Positions 1-8,555 are shown, counted from the stretch's first letter. The stretch: DNA of 64,000 nucleotides from Ohtaekwangia sp036786105 (GCF_036786105.1 NZ_DAIQRQ010000006.1:106826-170825); one strand, 5' to 3'. Numbers and translations are program-made. The notes: generated by a model from the sequence alone, not told the origin.

Positions 1-492
1 GTAGGACTTTTTTATTACTCTGGCCACGGCATCCAGGTCGATGGTGTAAATTACCTGGTGCCCATCGATGCCAACATTGAAATGAAAGCAGAAGTAGCAG
101 AAGAATGTATCAGCGCTTCTGCCGTATTGCGTGTAATGGAATATTCCAACAACCGCATCAACGTTATTATTCTGGATGCGTGTCGTAATAATCCCTTCCG
201 GAGTTTCTCCCGCTCAGACGAAAAAGGTATAACGAAAATGGATCCGCCCAAAGGAGCCAAGCAGGGATCGATCATTGCTTTTGCCACCGCCCCCGGAGAT
301 GTAGCTTCGGATGGAGAAGGAAGAAATGGACTATATACTTCGAAGCTGCTGAAGTATATCAATACACCTTCGCTGACACTTGAAGAAGTTTTTAAGAAAG
401 TGAGGATCGATGTATCCACGGAATCTGCCGGACGACAGATTCCGTGGGAAAACAATTCGCTTACGGGCGATTTCTTCTTTACTATAAAATAA
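1..492 (+). CDS. Caspase-fold (peptidase C14) protein, 3' part
   Basis: The reading frame is open from base 1, so the start lies outside the window; 163 residues remain. It carries the two catalytic marks of the caspase/metacaspase p20 domain: a histidine in YYSGHG (residues 6-11 of the fragment) and a cysteine in DACRNNP (near residue 60). A p10-like tail follows, with AFATAPGDVASDGEGRNG and PWENNSLTGDFFF. These proteins are cysteine peptidases that usually cut after Arg or Lys; in bacteria the domain often sits in larger multidomain proteins. Its stop codon directly abuts the stop of the convergent M28 peptidase gene. The missing 5' part prevents any statement on export or on an N-terminal partner domain. 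Confidence 0.85.
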   Translation, partial: VGLFYYSGHGIQVDGVNYLVPIDANIEMKAEVAEECISASAVLRVMEYSNNRINVIILDACRNNPFRSFSRSDEKGITKMDPPKGAKQGSIIAFATAPGDVASDGEGRNGLYTSKLLKYINTPSLTLEEVFKKVRIDVSTESAGRQIPWENNSLTGDFFFTIK

Positions 493-1863
493 CTATTGCA
501 ATCCGTATTGATCGATCAGATATATCAGCGATGCCATGGCAGCAGTACCTAACTCCAATTCACGCTTGCTCACTTTATCGATTGTGTCTTCCCGGGTGTG
601 ATGATAGTCGAAGTAGCGTTGTGAATCGGGCAGGAAGCCGATGATCGGCACACCTTGTGCCTGCAGAGGTCCTATATCTGCACCCCCTCCTTCGTTATCA
701 AAATTATAGAGGCCGTAGGGTTCAAGTAAAGGCCGCCAGCTTTTAATCCTGGTACGCGCAGCTTCCGGTGCAGTCATCGTAAAACCTCGAGGTGTAAAGC
801 CACCATTATCAGACTCGATTGCAGCAATATGTTTTTCTTTTTTTAACTCCGCCTGTTTGGCATATTCAAGACCGCCACGCAAACCATTCTCTTCGTTCAT
901 AAACAACACCACACGTACGGTGCGCTTGGGCTTATAACCAATGGCATCAAAGAGTCGCAATACTTCCATGGACTGCACACAGCCTGCTCCGTCATCATGT
1001 GCACCTTGTGCAAGGTCCCACGAATCGAGATGACCACCCACTACAATAATTTCTTTTGGGAACTCCGATCCTTTAATCTCGGCCACCACATTGTAAGAAG
1101 GTGCATCGGGCAATGTTTCGCAATGTGTTTCAAAATAAAACTGTATATCTTTTTCTTCTTTCAGAATTTTACTCAGCAGGTCAGCATGTTTGGTGCTGAT
1201 CGCAATAGCAGGAAGCTTGGGTATATTTACTGTATAGCGAAGTCCACCCGTGTGTGGATAATCTTCCTGGTTCAATCCCATCGAGCGAACAATAACACCG
1301 GTTGCTCCATATTTGGCTGCTTCAGATGGACCGAGCGCGCGTTGTTCCACAGCACCACCATACGCCTCGAAAGTATTGAACTTGGTGGGATCCATCGGAC
1401 GGTTAAAGAACACAATCTTTCCTTTCACATTCTTTTCACCGAGTTGTTTCAATTCGTCAAAGCTTTTTACTTCCACTACGTTACCCGTTACTCCGGCAGG
1501 TCCTGTGCCTACAGACATACCCAGTGCACACACATTCATCTCCACAATGCCTCTCTTTTTTGAATTGAGAACACGCCCTATTTCTTTTTGTCCGCGTATC
1601 CAGTGTGGCACCATCACCGGCTGCAGGAAAACAGAATCGGCAAAATTATTGAGTTCGTGGCGCGCCCATTCCACCGCAGCAGCCGCTCCGGGAGAACCAC
1701 TTAATCGTGCACCAATGGTAGTGGTAAGATATTCCAGCATCTGGTAACTTCTTCCGTGCGCGAGCTCTTCATTGTAAATCTGTTTAATGGCTGAAACATC
1801 GCCGGACTGAGAGAATGCTGCCGCACCACTGAGCACAAGCAGACATGATAAAAATATTCGCAT
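493..1863 (-). CDS. Secreted M28 family zinc peptidase (carboxypeptidase Q-like)
   Basis: A 456-residue exported metallopeptidase. The N-terminus MRIFLSCLLVLSGAAAFSQ is a signal peptide. A PA-type insert spans about residues 110-240, and the catalytic M28 domain follows with GGHLDSWDLAQGAHDDGAGC (first zinc His, bridging Asp), EENGLRGG (catalytic Glu-Glu), a downstream Asp in ESDNGG and a final His in DYHHTREDT. These are the five metal ligands of a di-zinc aminopeptidase or carboxypeptidase. The enzyme probably trims peptides in the periplasm or outside the cell. The gene lies 21 bases downstream of the small secreted protein at 1885-2310 on the same strand, so the two may be one transcript. 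Substrate specificity cannot be read from the sequence. Confidence 0.9.
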   Translation of the reverse strand: MRIFLSCLLVLSGAAAFSQSGDVSAIKQIYNEELAHGRSYQMLEYLTTTIGARLSGSPGAAAAVEWARHELNNFADSVFLQPVMVPHWIRGQKEIGRVLNSKKRGIVEMNVCALGMSVGTGPAGVTGNVVEVKSFDELKQLGEKNVKGKIVFFNRPMDPTKFNTFEAYGGAVEQRALGPSEAAKYGATGVIVRSMGLNQEDYPHTGGLRYTVNIPKLPAIAISTKHADLLSKILKEEKDIQFYFETHCETLPDAPSYNVVAEIKGSEFPKEIIVVGGHLDSWDLAQGAHDDGAGCVQSMEVLRLFDAIGYKPKRTVRVVLFMNEENGLRGGLEYAKQAELKKEKHIAAIESDNGGFTPRGFTMTAPEAARTRIKSWRPLLEPYGLYNFDNEGGGADIGPLQAQGVPIIGFLPDSQRYFDYHHTREDTIDKVSKRELELGTAAMASLIYLIDQYGLQ

Positions 1864-1884
1864 ATAGATGGATAAAATATAGTA

Positions 1885-2310
1885 TTAAATCAAAGTGGCT
1901 GATTTCAGAATATACATGTGATGATCAGGGTCTTTATCATTCAGCATCAGAATGCCCTCCATCACAATCTGTTTGGTCGTAAATTTTACTTTTTGGGTTG
2001 TTTCAACTTCTACAACCGTTTCGGGTCCTGCTGCACCGCAGAAGAAACACAAATTGAAAGGCCATGCCGATAACATGAATTTACCTTGTCCTCCAAGTTC
2101 CTCCAGCGGAATGATATAGCCTTGCAATCTTATTTTCTTGCCGTTAAAAGTCTTCAGGTGTTTGCTGAACACCGGCACTTCTACTTCATAGCCATTCTTG
2201 TCTTTTTTATTTTCAAAACCAACTTGCGCGAGCACTTGCCAGAAATTATGCTCTTGTGCAAACACACGTGGCGACAACAATAGCAATATAATGAAGAGGC
2301 GCTTTTTCAT
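1885..2310 (-). CDS. Small secreted protein, possible OB-fold (DUF3299-like)
   Basis: A 141-residue protein with a clear signal peptide (MKKRLFIILLLLSPRVFAQ). The body has a strand-rich pattern with KRIRLQGYIIPLEE-type spacing (here GKKIRLQGYIIPLEE), reminiscent of DUF3299 OB-fold proteins, but the usual proline-rich motif is replaced by NLCFFCGAAGPETVVEV. The CxxC pair in CFFCG could bind a metal or form a disulfide after export. The second half ends in DKDPDHHMYILKSATLI, with two adjacent histidines. It is probably transcribed ahead of the M28 peptidase. I do not recognise a function; the DUF3299 link is a guess from overall pattern. Confidence 0.7.
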   Translation of the reverse strand: MKKRLFIILLLLSPRVFAQEHNFWQVLAQVGFENKKDKNGYEVEVPVFSKHLKTFNGKKIRLQGYIIPLEELGGQGKFMLSAWPFNLCFFCGAAGPETVVEVETTQKVKFTTKQIVMEGILMLNDKDPDHHMYILKSATLI

Positions 2311-2461
2311 TAGGTTCCAAGTATAATCATAAGTTTTGATCAGCGGTATACCGCTTACATTTTTGAACCGATTATTAGATCAAATCGTTTTCTCTGCATA
2401 CACACATTTGTTCTGCAAGTTCTAAACATCGAATTTCGCATCCATCTAAACCGTACTTGGT

Positions 2462-3367
2462 ATGGCATTTCTTTTTGATTCATTTGAAAACTGGAAACAG
2501 TACAGTATACAACATAATATGCCGCTTCACCAGATTGTGCTTGAATATGAGCGCACGCAAAAAGGCAGAAGTGAAAAAGATACGTGGGAGGGTCTTGACA
2601 ACGCATGGCAGGTAATGAAAGAAGCTGTGCGTACTGGATTGGAAGAAGACATGACTTCACGCTCCGGCATGATTAACAATGGCGCTAAAAAAGTATATCG
2701 TTACCCGACAGCAGTACTCTCTGTGGAATTTCAACAACTCATTGCCCGTGCGCTGGCAGCGAAAGAAGTTAATTCGTGTATGGGTCGCGTTGTGGCTGCC
2801 CCTACCGCAGGCGCCAGCGGTATTATGCCCGGTGTGTTATATACTTTACAGGATATTCATAGAATAGACGATCAAAAAATTCTGGAAGCAATGTTGATCG
2901 CTGCCGGCATAGCGCTGATCATGGAACAGAAGGCATCTATTGCCGGTGCCGTAGGCGGATGCCAGGCCGAAACAGGTACCGCTGCTGCCATGGGATCAGG
3001 TGCCATCGTGTATTGTTTGGGTGGAGATACCGATCAGATCTTTAATGCCGTTGCCATTACAGTGCAGTGTATGTTGGGATTGGTGTGCGACCCCGTGGCA
3101 GGTCTTGTAGAAATACCGTGCGTGGTACGCAACGCCAGTGCTGCCGCTATAGCCAACAGCTCTGCTCAAATTGCACTTGCCAGCGTAAGCAGTGTAATAC
3201 CGGTAGACGAAGTGATCGAAGCCATGGGCGAGATTGGCTCCAGCATGGAAACGCGCTATAAAGAAACAGCTCTTGGAGGACTAGCCGCCACAAAAACCGG
3301 ACAAGCCATAGCACGGAAAGTATTGATCCACACGATAGAGATGCTACCGGACGAAGAAGCTAGATAA
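2462..3367 (+). CDS. sdaA: L-serine dehydratase, iron-sulfur type, alpha subunit
   Basis: A 301-residue protein matching the alpha subunit of the oxygen-sensitive L-serine ammonia-lyase, which converts serine to pyruvate and ammonia using a [4Fe-4S] cluster. The three expected cluster cysteines are visible: C167 in GGCQAETG, C209 in CDPVAG and C220 in EIPCVVRN. The substrate-site signature AAPTAGASGIMPGVL is at about residues 112-126. Length fits the split two-subunit form (Bacillus type) rather than the single-chain enzyme. No beta subunit gene is next to it, so that partner must be encoded elsewhere. The start ATG at 2462 leaves about 150 bases of upstream region shared with the divergent gene at 1885-2310. 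Confidence 0.93.
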   Translation: MAFLFDSFENWKQYSIQHNMPLHQIVLEYERTQKGRSEKDTWEGLDNAWQVMKEAVRTGLEEDMTSRSGMINNGAKKVYRYPTAVLSVEFQQLIARALAAKEVNSCMGRVVAAPTAGASGIMPGVLYTLQDIHRIDDQKILEAMLIAAGIALIMEQKASIAGAVGGCQAETGTAAAMGSGAIVYCLGGDTDQIFNAVAITVQCMLGLVCDPVAGLVEIPCVVRNASAAAIANSSAQIALASVSSVIPVDEVIEAMGEIGSSMETRYKETALGGLAATKTGQAIARKVLIHTIEMLPDEEAR

Positions 3368-3590
3368 TAGCTGCGAGCTTTGAGCTACGAGTTGCGAGGA
3401 AGCTGCTGGCTTCTAGCCACTGGTTGCCAGCAGGTGTTGCCTGAGGATAAATTATACCTCATATTCCAATTGCCTATTAAGAGCAGATGAGCATCATAGA
3501 GCGGGTAAATACTCCCCTACCAGCAGCCTGAAGCCAGTAGCCTGCAGCCTTTCCTCTCACAGCTCGCAGCTCAAAACTCACCGCTATTTT
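3366..3590. repeat. Inverted degenerate intergenic repeat (AGCTGCGAGC family)
   Basis: The gap between two convergent genes is filled by an imperfect long inverted repeat. The left arm begins within the stop codon of sdaA (AATAGCTGCGAGCTTTGAGC and on to 3398). The right arm, read on the minus strand, begins just after the stop of the gene at 3584. Inside are copies of a second word, of the form CAGCCTGAAGCCAGTAGCCT (3528-3547). The 33 bases at 3366-3398 match the reverse complement of 35839-35871 at 31 positions, which makes this a dispersed family rather than a chance hairpin. Confidence 0.8.
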
Positions 3591-4039
3591 ATCACATCGG
3601 GCAGCACCTCGTTGCCAAAGAAGTAGATAGCGCTGCTAAAAATTACCGACCACACTGCTGCGCTGATAAACATATATAGTATAAGTTTATTACGCGGAGC
3701 ACCGAAGCTCAATGCGAGCAGCGTACCGCCTATAGGTGTAAGAAACAAAGGTGTGAGTGCGGCCACACCGGGCAATCCATATTTCTTCCAGATGCCTACA
3801 AATTTCCGGTTGCGATCGGAGAAGCGCTTTCTCTTGGCAAAAAATTTATTAATGATCCTGGTTCGCAGAAAATCGCCAAAGAAGGCAAAAGCAAGTACAA
3901 CGGTCATCATACCCGCCACGGTAGCCAGTATTGTTGTTACCAGAGTAAGCTTGGCTGTGTAGCCAGTGAGCGGCCCGAGTATAAACTTGAGCATGCTGGA
4001 AACATAAACCGGTATGATTTTGCCAAACTCTTCAAACAT
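3584..4039 (-). CDS. Small integral membrane protein (Sm_multidrug_ex-like)
   Basis: A 151-residue protein with about four hydrophobic segments (near residues 11-25, 29-55, 88-110 and 117-140) and a basic loop FFAKRKRFSDRNRKFVGIWKK in the middle. The GLPGVAALTPLFLTPIGGTLLAL segment with conserved Gly/Pro resembles the family described as small multidrug export proteins, which is distantly related to the SNARE-associated DedA/VTT proteins. Actual transport has not been shown for most members. It lies alone between a repeat-filled convergent gap and the upp gene, which is transcribed in the same direction upstream; a 62-base gap separates the two. Confidence 0.65.
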   Translation of the reverse strand: MFEEFGKIIPVYVSSMLKFILGPLTGYTAKLTLVTTILATVAGMMTVVLAFAFFGDFLRTRIINKFFAKRKRFSDRNRKFVGIWKKYGLPGVAALTPLFLTPIGGTLLALSFGAPRNKLILYMFISAAVWSVIFSSAIYFFGNEVLPDVIK

Positions 4040-4101
4040 GAATCTATATACGTATATCGTTGGCCTTCGTATTCAACATTGACATATCCTTTTGCTAACG
4101 C

Positions 4102-4746
4102 CTATATCTTGGCACCATAACTCAGGTCACCAGCATCGCCAAGCCCGGGAACAATATAAAATTGTTCATTGAGATGCTCATCAATAGCACACGTCCACAG
4201 TGAGTAAGGTATATTGATCTGTTGCGTTACAAATTTTATTCCCTCCGGTGCTGCCACCAGCGAAACAATATGCAAATGTTCGGGAGTGCCTCGCTTCAAA
4301 AGCTGCGAAACAGAATCCATAATAGAGTTACCTGTAGCCAGCATCGGATCGATCAGAATTACCTCACGTCCATTCAGATAAGGGGTCGAAACATAGTCGA
4401 GCTTTATTGTAACTTCGCTGAGACTTTCACGCCTGTAGGCACCAACAAAACCAGCTTCAGCCTGATCAAAAAAATTAATAAACCCTTGAAAGTATGGAAA
4501 GCCGGCACGAAGAATGGTAATAAGTACAGGCTGATGCTTCACCACATTGATGCGCGATTTACCCAACGGCGTTTCAATAATGCGGGTAGTGTACTGAAAC
4601 TTCTTCGAAACTTCATACGCCATAATCTCACCCAGGCGCTCCATATTCTTGCGGAAGCGCATGCGGTCTTGCTGCAACGTCTTGTCTCTTAACTCTACAA
4701 TAAACTGATTAGCAACCGAGTTTTGCTCGCTAAGGTTAAAAACCAT
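4102..4746 (-). CDS. upp: Uracil phosphoribosyltransferase
   Basis: Salvage enzyme that makes UMP from uracil and 5-phosphoribosyl diphosphate. The PRPP-binding loop is ILIDPMLATGNSI (about residues 130-142), and the C-terminal uracil-binding segment is GLGDAGDLSYGAKI, ending the protein as in the family. Upstream come the conserved ILRAGFP motif and YRRESLSE. I chose the ATG at 4746 (MVFNLSEQNS, 214 residues) rather than the in-frame GTG three codons earlier. The intergenic region upstream holds the inverted repeat at 4815-4990. Confidence 0.95.
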   Translation of the reverse strand: MVFNLSEQNSVANQFIVELRDKTLQQDRMRFRKNMERLGEIMAYEVSKKFQYTTRIIETPLGKSRINVVKHQPVLITILRAGFPYFQGFINFFDQAEAGFVGAYRRESLSEVTIKLDYVSTPYLNGREVILIDPMLATGNSIMDSVSQLLKRGTPEHLHIVSLVAAPEGIKFVTQQINIPYSLWTCAIDEHLNEQFYIVPGLGDAGDLSYGAKI

Positions 4747-4814
4747 AAGTGTCACTTTTTTCTAATCAAAATTTAGAATAAAGTTGCAGAAGAACTACCA
4801 TGTGCGTGAATTAA

Positions 4815-4990
4815 AAATTTTAGTCCGGAGCAAGGAAGACAGAAAAATCAAAAAGACCGAAAGTCCGGAAGTAAATGCAGGCACAGTAGTTACTAAATAT
4901 AGTTTTGCACTTATCATTAGAACTTAACAGCAGGCGAGTCCGAAGGAGACGAGTAACTTTCCGACTTTCGGTCTCTTTAATTTCCTGACT
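4815..4990. repeat. Inverted degenerate intergenic repeat (GACCGAAAGTCCGG family)
   Basis: Two inverted arms are visible in the divergent gap between upp and the M42 peptidase. AGACCGAAAGTCCGG at 4854-4868 pairs with CCGACTTTCGGTCT at 4961-4974. The similarity continues outward: the reverse complement of the left arm reads on as TTTTTGATTTTTCTGTCTTC, and the right arm as CTTTAATTTCCTGACTTC. The two arms are about 90 bases apart. Different words are used from the AGCTGCGAGC family, but the layout is the same. Confidence 0.65.
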
Positions 4991-4999
4991 TCAAACTCT

Positions 5000-5911
5000 A
5001 TGAAACTACTCAAGCAACTCTGCGAAATACATGCTCCTTCCGGCAACGAAGTGCTGATGAAGGAATTTTTATTGAAATATATCGCCAAAGAAAAGAAGAA
5101 CTGGAAAACCAAGCCTGCCATTATTCATGGCGATGAGTTTCAGGATAACATCATTCTAAAATTCGGCAAACCGCGCACCGCCATCTTTGCACACATGGAT
5201 AGTATTGGTTTTACGGTGCGGTACTTCAACCAATTACTCCCCATTGGAAGCCCGGATGCGGAAATGGGAACAAAGCTGGTAGGAGAAGACAGTCTCGGCC
5301 CTATTGAGTGCGAGCTTGAGTTCGACAAAGAGAACCATGCCTTCTACAAGTTTGGAAGGCAGATCGATCGCGGCACCGAGCTTACCTATAAAGTAAACTT
5401 CCGGGCAGGCAAAGAGTATATCCAGTCTGCTTACCTCGACAATCGCCTGGGAGTATACAATGCATTAAAAGTAGCAGAAACGTTAAAAGACGGTGTTATT
5501 GTATTCAGCACGTGGGAAGAACATGGCGGTGGCAGCGTTCCTTATCTTGCGAAATATATTTATGAACAGTGGAGTGTGAAGCAGGCGCTGATCTCCGACA
5601 TTACCTGGGTATCCGATGGTGTAGATCATGGAAAAGGCGTTGCTATATCCATGCGCGACCGAAACATTCCGCGAAGAAATTTTGTAAACCGCATCATCGA
5701 GATTGCTAAAAAAAGAAAAGTAGATTTTCAACTGGAAGTAGAAGGCATGGGATCCAGTGATGGAAGAGAACTGCAGGTTTCACCCTACCCTTTCGACTGG
5801 TGTTTTGTTGGTGCACCCCAGCACAATCCACACACACCCGATGAACGTGTGCACGTGCGCGACATTAAAAGCATGATCGACCTGTATAGCTGGCTGATGA
5901 AAGATCTTTGA
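5000..5911 (+). CDS. M42 family metallopeptidase (glutamyl aminopeptidase-like)
   Basis: A 303-residue cytosolic aminopeptidase with no signal peptide. The di-metal residues of clan MH are present: His in FAHMDSIGF, Asp in AYLDNRLG, the Glu pair in TWEEHGG, an Asp in ISDITWVSDG, and a His in APQHNPHTPDE. MGSSDGRELQ is the active-site loop before the last ligand. The protein is shorter than the usual 340-360 residues of M42 peptidases, so the inserted dimerisation or tetrahedral assembly domain may be reduced. The likely role is trimming of peptides left by proteasome-like or Lon/Clp degradation. It ends 2 bases from the convergent Uma2 gene. Confidence 0.85.
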   Translation: MKLLKQLCEIHAPSGNEVLMKEFLLKYIAKEKKNWKTKPAIIHGDEFQDNIILKFGKPRTAIFAHMDSIGFTVRYFNQLLPIGSPDAEMGTKLVGEDSLGPIECELEFDKENHAFYKFGRQIDRGTELTYKVNFRAGKEYIQSAYLDNRLGVYNALKVAETLKDGVIVFSTWEEHGGGSVPYLAKYIYEQWSVKQALISDITWVSDGVDHGKGVAISMRDRNIPRRNFVNRIIEIAKKRKVDFQLEVEGMGSSDGRELQVSPYPFDWCFVGAPQHNPHTPDERVHVRDIKSMIDLYSWLMKDL

Positions 5912-5913
5912 TC

Positions 5914-6444
5914 TTAAAACTCGAACGTGTGATTCAGCACACGCGAAGTAATTTTACCAACGGTCTTATCGAGTTCCTTGTATTGGTTATTATCATGAAA
6001 ATAGCCGGTAACTTCTTTTGTTTCAGGATTAATGATCCAATATTCTTTTACACCAAATCGTTCGTATAAATTTTTCTTCCGGATACGGTCATGGCTTTCA
6101 TTTCCTTCTGATAACACCTCCACAACAAGATCGGGCACACCGTGAATGTGCTGACTTATGATAGAAAGCCTTGCTGTTGATACAAAAACAATATCCGGTT
6201 GCACGGCATTCAAATGTTCATCGAGGTAAACATCAAACGGAGCCACATATACTTCTCCGGCCTTTGTGTCCTCTGTAAAGAGAATCATTTTAGAAGATAG
6301 AATAGACACAATGCGCTGATGCGATCGAATGGGAGATGGCGACATATAAATAGTTCCTTCAATTAATTCTGCTAACGTTCCCTCCGGAAGCTGTTTGTAA
6401 ACTTCCATAATCGTTTTGGGTGGATGTGACAACAGGCCGTTCAT
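5914..6444 (-). CDS. Uma2 family putative endonuclease (PF05685)
   Basis: A 176-residue protein of the Uma2/DUF820 family, which has a PD-(D/E)XK nuclease fold. Catalytic pattern: an early Glu (GTLAELIEGTIYMSPSP), Asp in QPDIVFVS, and E-x-K-like residues in PDLVVEVLSEGNES followed by KKNLYERFGVKEYWIINPE. The family is enormously expanded in cyanobacteria and common in Bacteroidota, yet its biological target is unknown. A second, diverged member lies on the opposite strand at 21145-21714. No partner antitoxin or transposase is adjacent. The gene points away from the GH109-like gene, sharing an 80-base divergent promoter region. Confidence 0.88.
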   Translation of the reverse strand: MNGLLSHPPKTIMEVYKQLPEGTLAELIEGTIYMSPSPIRSHQRIVSILSSKMILFTEDTKAGEVYVAPFDVYLDEHLNAVQPDIVFVSTARLSIISQHIHGVPDLVVEVLSEGNESHDRIRKKNLYERFGVKEYWIINPETKEVTGYFHDNNQYKELDKTVGKITSRVLNHTFEF

Positions 6445-6523
6445 CTTTTCAAATTTAGATATAAAACGATTTGCAAAGGCAGTTTTGTTTCCTGAATTTA
6501 TTGCGCCAAACCTTAACCATCGT

Positions 6524-7879
6524 ATGACAACCCGCAGAGATTTTATTAAGCACGCTGCTATTACCGGCGTTGGATTATCGCTATTACCGGATTCTATTGC
6601 GTTCGCAAAAGATAAAGATCAAAAAGTAAAGCTCGGGTTTATTGGTGTAGGCCTCCGTGGACAAAACCACCTGGAGCTTGCCCTGCGCCGAAGCGATATA
6701 GAAGTTATAGCGCTGTGCGATATTCAGCAACGCATGATTGATATGAGCAAAGAGCTTGTGAAGCAATCCGGCAAACCTATGCCGCAGATCATTCTCGAAG
6801 GGCCTTACGGTTATAAAAAACTCCTGGAGATTAAAGATATCGATGCTGTGATCATTGCTACTCCGTGGGAATGGCACACCGTAATGTGCATCGATACCAT
6901 GAATGCAAAAAAATATGTAGGCTGCGAAGTAATCACTGGCATGTCGGTAGAAGAATGCTGGGAGCTGGTTCACACCTCCGAGCGCACAGGCATGCCGTTG
7001 ATGATGCTGGAAAATGTTTGCTATAGAAGAGATGTAATGGCTGTATTAAACATGGTGCGTCAAAACATTTTTGGGGAGATCGTTCACTTGCAGGGCGGCT
7101 ATCAGCACGACTTGCGCGAAGTAAAATTCAACGATGGTAAAAATCCGTATGGTGGTGGCGTGGAGTTTGGCGAGAAAGGTTTTTCAGAAGCAAGCTGGCG
7201 AACACAACACTCCGTTATGCGCAATGGCGATCTTTACCCTACGCATGGCATTGGCCCTGTAGCCATGATGATCGACATTAACCGCGGAAATCGTTTTATA
7301 GAATTAGTCTCTTATTCAACCAAGTCAAGAGGTCTGCATGAGTATATCAAAAAGCTGGGAGGAGAAAATCATCCCAACACCAAAGTAGAATTCAAGTTGG
7401 GCGACATTGTTACCACGATGATCAAATGTGCCAATGGAGAAACTATATTTCTGCAGCACGACACTAATTTACCGCGTCCTTACTCACTCGGATTCCGCGT
7501 GCAAGGCACCCAAGGTATATGGATGGATGTCAACAAATCGATCTATATAGAAGGCCAGAGTAAAAATCCGCATCAATGGGATAACGCTGCCGAATGGCTT
7601 GATAAATACGACCATCCTCTCTGGAAAAAATATGGCAACGATGCTGCCGGTGCCGGTCATGGCGGTATGGATTGGTTTGTATTAAATGCATTTATTGAAG
7701 CCGTGAAAAGAAAAACAAATACGCCACAGGATGTATATGATGCAGTAACCTGGAGTGCCATTACCCCTCTGTCTGAAAGTTCTATACGACTGGGAGGAGA
7801 AACGGTTGAGTTTCCTGATTTTACGCAAGGAAAATGGATGTATCGCAAAAATGAATTCGCCCTGACAGATGCATACTAA
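6524..7879 (+). CDS. Exported Gfo/Idh/MocA oxidoreductase, GH109-like
   Basis: A 451-residue protein. I start it at the ATG at 6524 because MTTRRDFIKHAAITGVG is a twin-arginine signal; the longer frame from 6416 adds 36 residues with no homologous look. The Rossmann NAD-binding motif GFIGVGLRGQNHLELAL is followed by IEVIALCDIQ. Family-typical motifs are TPWEWHTVMCIDTM, KYVGCEV, MMLENVCYRRD and YPTHGIGPV. The last motif and the Tat signal are typical of glycoside hydrolase family 109, NAD-dependent alpha-N-acetylgalactosaminidases. The GH109 assignment is from memory of motifs; a general oxidoreductase on a sugar is the alternative. Its last 11 bases overlap the DUF1287 gene, so the two are probably co-translated. 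Confidence 0.85.
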   Translation: MTTRRDFIKHAAITGVGLSLLPDSIAFAKDKDQKVKLGFIGVGLRGQNHLELALRRSDIEVIALCDIQQRMIDMSKELVKQSGKPMPQIILEGPYGYKKLLEIKDIDAVIIATPWEWHTVMCIDTMNAKKYVGCEVITGMSVEECWELVHTSERTGMPLMMLENVCYRRDVMAVLNMVRQNIFGEIVHLQGGYQHDLREVKFNDGKNPYGGGVEFGEKGFSEASWRTQHSVMRNGDLYPTHGIGPVAMMIDINRGNRFIELVSYSTKSRGLHEYIKKLGGENHPNTKVEFKLGDIVTTMIKCANGETIFLQHDTNLPRPYSLGFRVQGTQGIWMDVNKSIYIEGQSKNPHQWDNAAEWLDKYDHPLWKKYGNDAAGAGHGGMDWFVLNAFIEAVKRKTNTPQDVYDAVTWSAITPLSESSIRLGGETVEFPDFTQGKWMYRKNEFALTDAY

Positions 7880-8477
7880 CGTTCGATATACCGTATTCCG
7901 ATTTACAGTAATTATTGCCCTGCTGTGGCTTTGCTATTACGATAGTCATGCCCAAAAAACATTCTCGGAACAATTGTGCCAAGCCGCAGTAGCATTAACA
8001 CAGCAGCCTGTAGTATACGATCCATCTTACTTTTCAATTCCGTATCCCAACGGTGATGTCCCTGCTGACAGAGGCGTTTGTACAGACGTTGTTATCCGGG
8101 CTTACCGTAAACTCGGCATCGACCTGCAAAAGGAAATACATGAAGACATGAAAAAGAATTTTGCAGTATACCCGCATAAGTGGGGATTAAAATCAACTGA
8201 CACAAACATTGATCACAGGCGCGTGCCTAACCTCATGACATTCTTTTCACGCTATGGGAGCGCACTTAATATTTCTGCACGTGCCGAAGATTATAAAGCC
8301 GGTGATATAGTTTGCTGGGATTTGGGCGGAGGCATTACACACATCGGTATTGTTATCAACCAACAATCAACAGACAAGCAGCGCTATCTTATTGTGCATA
8401 ATATAGGTCGCGGCCAGGAAATATCAGATTGTTTATTCCAGTATAAAATTATAGGCCACTATCGTTACACCAGGTGA
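7869..8477 (+). CDS. DUF1287 family secreted protein (NlpC/P60-like fold)
   Basis: A 202-residue exported protein; a hydrophobic segment RFTVIIALLWLCYYDSHAQ ends at about residue 29. Diagnostic DUF1287 motifs are RGVCTDVVIRAYRKLGIDL (probable catalytic Cys), NIDHRRVPNL, AGDIVCWDLGGG and HIGIVI (probable catalytic His). This suggests a papain-like amidase acting on cell-wall peptides or similar amides; the family is not biochemically settled. Its start overlaps the GH109-like gene by 11 bases, which suggests one transcript, perhaps both acting on envelope glycans. Confidence 0.85.
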   Translation: MHTNVRYTVFRFTVIIALLWLCYYDSHAQKTFSEQLCQAAVALTQQPVVYDPSYFSIPYPNGDVPADRGVCTDVVIRAYRKLGIDLQKEIHEDMKKNFAVYPHKWGLKSTDTNIDHRRVPNLMTFFSRYGSALNISARAEDYKAGDIVCWDLGGGITHIGIVINQQSTDKQRYLIVHNIGRGQEISDCLFQYKIIGHYRYTR

Positions 8478-8522
8478 TTTCAGAGAATTACAAATTCTGA
8501 AATCCGAACTCCCAAATTCTTT

Positions 8523-8530
8523 TATCTTTG
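8523..8530 (+). promoter_or_regulatory. Bacteroidota -7 promoter element of hpt
   Basis: TATCTTTG matches the TAnnTTTG consensus exactly and lies 25 bases before the hpt ATG. The -33 element is weak. It probably drives hpt and, by read-through, adk and obgE. Confidence 0.6.
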
Positions 8531-8555
8531 CGCTCCCTTAATCGAAGGGACGGCT

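Noticed and set aside
3366..3590. CRISPR array
   Set aside because: The repeated words are degenerate, vary in spacing and are inverted; no uniform repeat-spacer structure and no cas genes.
6416..6523. 36-residue extension of the GH109-like protein
   Set aside because: The Tat signal must be at the true N-terminus, which fixes the start at 6524; the extension also overlaps the divergent Uma2 gene.
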